Position numbers and translations under genes: made by a program. From assembly GCA_021788565.1 (NCBI GenBank), contig JAJYKO010000378.1:1-6071 (forward strand): a stretch of 6,071 bases of DNA. Reading direction: 5' to 3'. This document shows, in pieces, positions 5,023 through 6,071 of the stretch. Position 1 is the first letter of the stretch. Each line of letters starts with the position of its first letter. The notes under the pieces were generated by a model, which did not search any database, was not told the DNA's origin, and was given only the letters and a program-made list of their open reading frames with translations. The stretch is from Chloroflexota bacterium. GTDB lineage: Bacteria; Chloroflexota; UBA6077.

Positions 5023-6071
5023 ATGAGCCAGACCCCGAGTAAGCCTCTCCGCATCACCGACACCGTCCTTCGGGACGCCCACCAATCGCTCCTCGCCACG
5101 CGAATGCGAATTGAGGACATGATCCCCGCAATGGAGATGCTGGACGACGTCGGGTACCACTCTTTGGAGGTCTGGGGAGGCGCCACGTTCGACTCGTGCA
5201 TGCGCTTCCTCGACGAGGATCCCTGGGAACGGCTTCGGACCTTGAAGCAGCGAATCCGACGAACTCCACTCCAGATGCTCCTTCGCGGTCAGAATGTTGT
5301 TGGTTATCGCCACTACGCGGACGACATCGTGGAGCACTTTGTTACCAAGGCGCAGGAGAATGGGATCGACGTCTTCCGGGTCTTCGACGCACTGAACGAT
5401 ATCCGCAACATGGAAACGGCCATGCGGACGGTAAAGCGCGTCGGCGCCCACCTTCAAGGTACTGTCTGCTATACCATCAGCCCCGTCCACAGCAACGAAG
5501 GCTTCGTGAAGATGGCGCGCGAACTGCTGGATCTGGGCTCCGACTCCATTTGTATCAAGGACATGGCCGGTCTGATCTCCCCCGTGGACGCGTACGACCT
5601 CGTGGTCAGGCTGAAAGCGGTCACCGACAGACCGATTCAGCTTCACTGCCACTACAACAGCGGGATGGCCTCCATGGCCTACCTGAAGGCGGCCGAGGCC
5701 GGTGTGGACGTGGTCGACTGCGCAATCTCCAGCATGTCGCTGGGCACCTCACAGCCTCCCACGGAGACTATCGTGGCTGCGATGTCCCAGACAGACCGCG
5801 CAACCGGGCTCGACGTGGCCAAAGTGTCAGCGATAGGGAAGTACTTCGCGGTAGCGCGGAAGAACTATGCTCATCTTGAGTCGCGCATTTACGGCGTCGA
5901 CACCGACGTACTTCAGTTTCAAATCCCCGGCGGCATGATTTCCAACATGGTGAATCAACTGCGCGAACAGGGACAGGAAAGCAAGCTGCCGGACGTGCTC
6001 GCCGAGGTGCCGCGCGTGCGGGCCGAACTTGGATACCCGCCGCTCGTTACCCCCACGAGCCAGATCGTCGG
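5023..6071 (+). CDS. oadA: Biotin-dependent carboxyltransferase subunit (oxaloacetate decarboxylase alpha / pyruvate carboxylase subunit B type), partial
   Basis: The frame starts at ATG 5023 with GGAG 9 nt upstream and is open for 349 codons to the right edge. It holds the carboxyltransferase TIM-barrel domain, which moves a carboxyl group between biotin and pyruvate/oxaloacetate. Visible motifs are DTVLRDAHQSLLATRMR (13-29, metal ligand D18), VWGGATFDSCMRFL (50-63), LLRGQNVVGYRHYADD (86-101), FRVFDALND (118-126), CIKDMAG (177-183, K179 being the lysine that is carboxylated and binds metal), LHCHYNSGMAS (207-217, metal ligands H208 and H210), MSLGTSQPPTE (238-248) and FQIPGGMISNMVNQL (299-313). 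All catalytic residues are present. The C-terminal end, including any biotinyl domain, is beyond the window, so decarboxylase alpha, pyruvate carboxylase subunit B and transcarboxylase 5S cannot be told apart. It is a separate plus-strand unit with its own promoter and a long structured leader. Confidence 0.95.
   Translation, partial: MSQTPSKPLRITDTVLRDAHQSLLATRMRIEDMIPAMEMLDDVGYHSLEVWGGATFDSCMRFLDEDPWERLRTLKQRIRRTPLQMLLRGQNVVGYRHYADDIVEHFVTKAQENGIDVFRVFDALNDIRNMETAMRTVKRVGAHLQGTVCYTISPVHSNEGFVKMARELLDLGSDSICIKDMAGLISPVDAYDLVVRLKAVTDRPIQLHCHYNSGMASMAYLKAAEAGVDVVDCAISSMSLGTSQPPTETIVAAMSQTDRATGLDVAKVSAIGKYFAVARKNYAHLESRIYGVDTDVLQFQIPGGMISNMVNQLREQGQESKLPDVLAEVPRVRAELGYPPLVTPTSQIV

Noticed and set aside
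4999..5652. Minus-strand open frame of 217 codons opposite the carboxyltransferase
   Set aside because: Its product is an antisense shadow of the conserved TIM-barrel codons; the plus strand carries every catalytic motif.
5196..5879. Plus-strand open frame of 227 codons within the carboxyltransferase region
   Set aside because: It is an out-of-frame reading of the same gene with an arginine-rich, low-order product.
1..6071. CRISPR array, tRNA, rRNA or insertion sequence
   Set aside because: No regularly spaced direct repeats, no cloverleaf or rRNA sequence and no transposase-like frame were seen on either strand.

Overview
The window is about 6 kb of GC-rich bacterial chromosome. It carries three transcription units and a decayed gene. 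The gene set (MoxR ATPase, DUF58 and membrane protein; a holin-X-like protein with DUF3618; a separate carboxyltransferase subunit) and the style of the dispersed palindromes suggest an environmental Chloroflexota or similar lineage. That placement is inference from gene order and style; no phylogenetic marker is present.

Left part (1-3065, minus strand): a tightly packed operon reads leftwards. It encodes a MoxR-type AAA+ ATPase, a DUF58 protein and a polytopic membrane protein that runs off the left edge. The last two genes overlap by ATGA. An extended -10 promoter (TGCTATAAT) lies about 70 bp upstream of the ATPase. Such operons are generally thought to act in chaperone-like assembly or activation at the cell envelope.

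Middle (3050-3320): a short plus-strand remnant of moaA (molybdenum cofactor biosynthesis) has lost its iron-sulfur cysteines and ends abruptly. It is followed by a GC-rich palindrome.

Centre (3320-4248, minus strand): a two-gene unit encodes a small holin-X-like (DUF1469) membrane protein and a DUF3618 protein. The second gene carries a C-terminal DUF4235-like segment that has its own strong ribosome binding site and in-frame ATG, as if a third small gene had been fused on.

Gap (4249-5022): no convincing protein gene. It holds a large imperfect palindrome of a dispersed repeat type, a run of small hairpins, an operator-like dyad, a good sigma-70 promoter (TTGACT, 17 bp, TACACT) and a leader of roughly 175 nt. 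The leader can fold into a closed multibranch structure followed by a segment able to pair with the Shine-Dalgarno sequence.

Right part (5023 to the edge, plus strand): the N-terminal 349 codons of a biotin-dependent carboxyltransferase subunit (OadA/PycB type). The leader and dyad probably control this gene. That leader is the best candidate in the window for an undescribed regulatory system.
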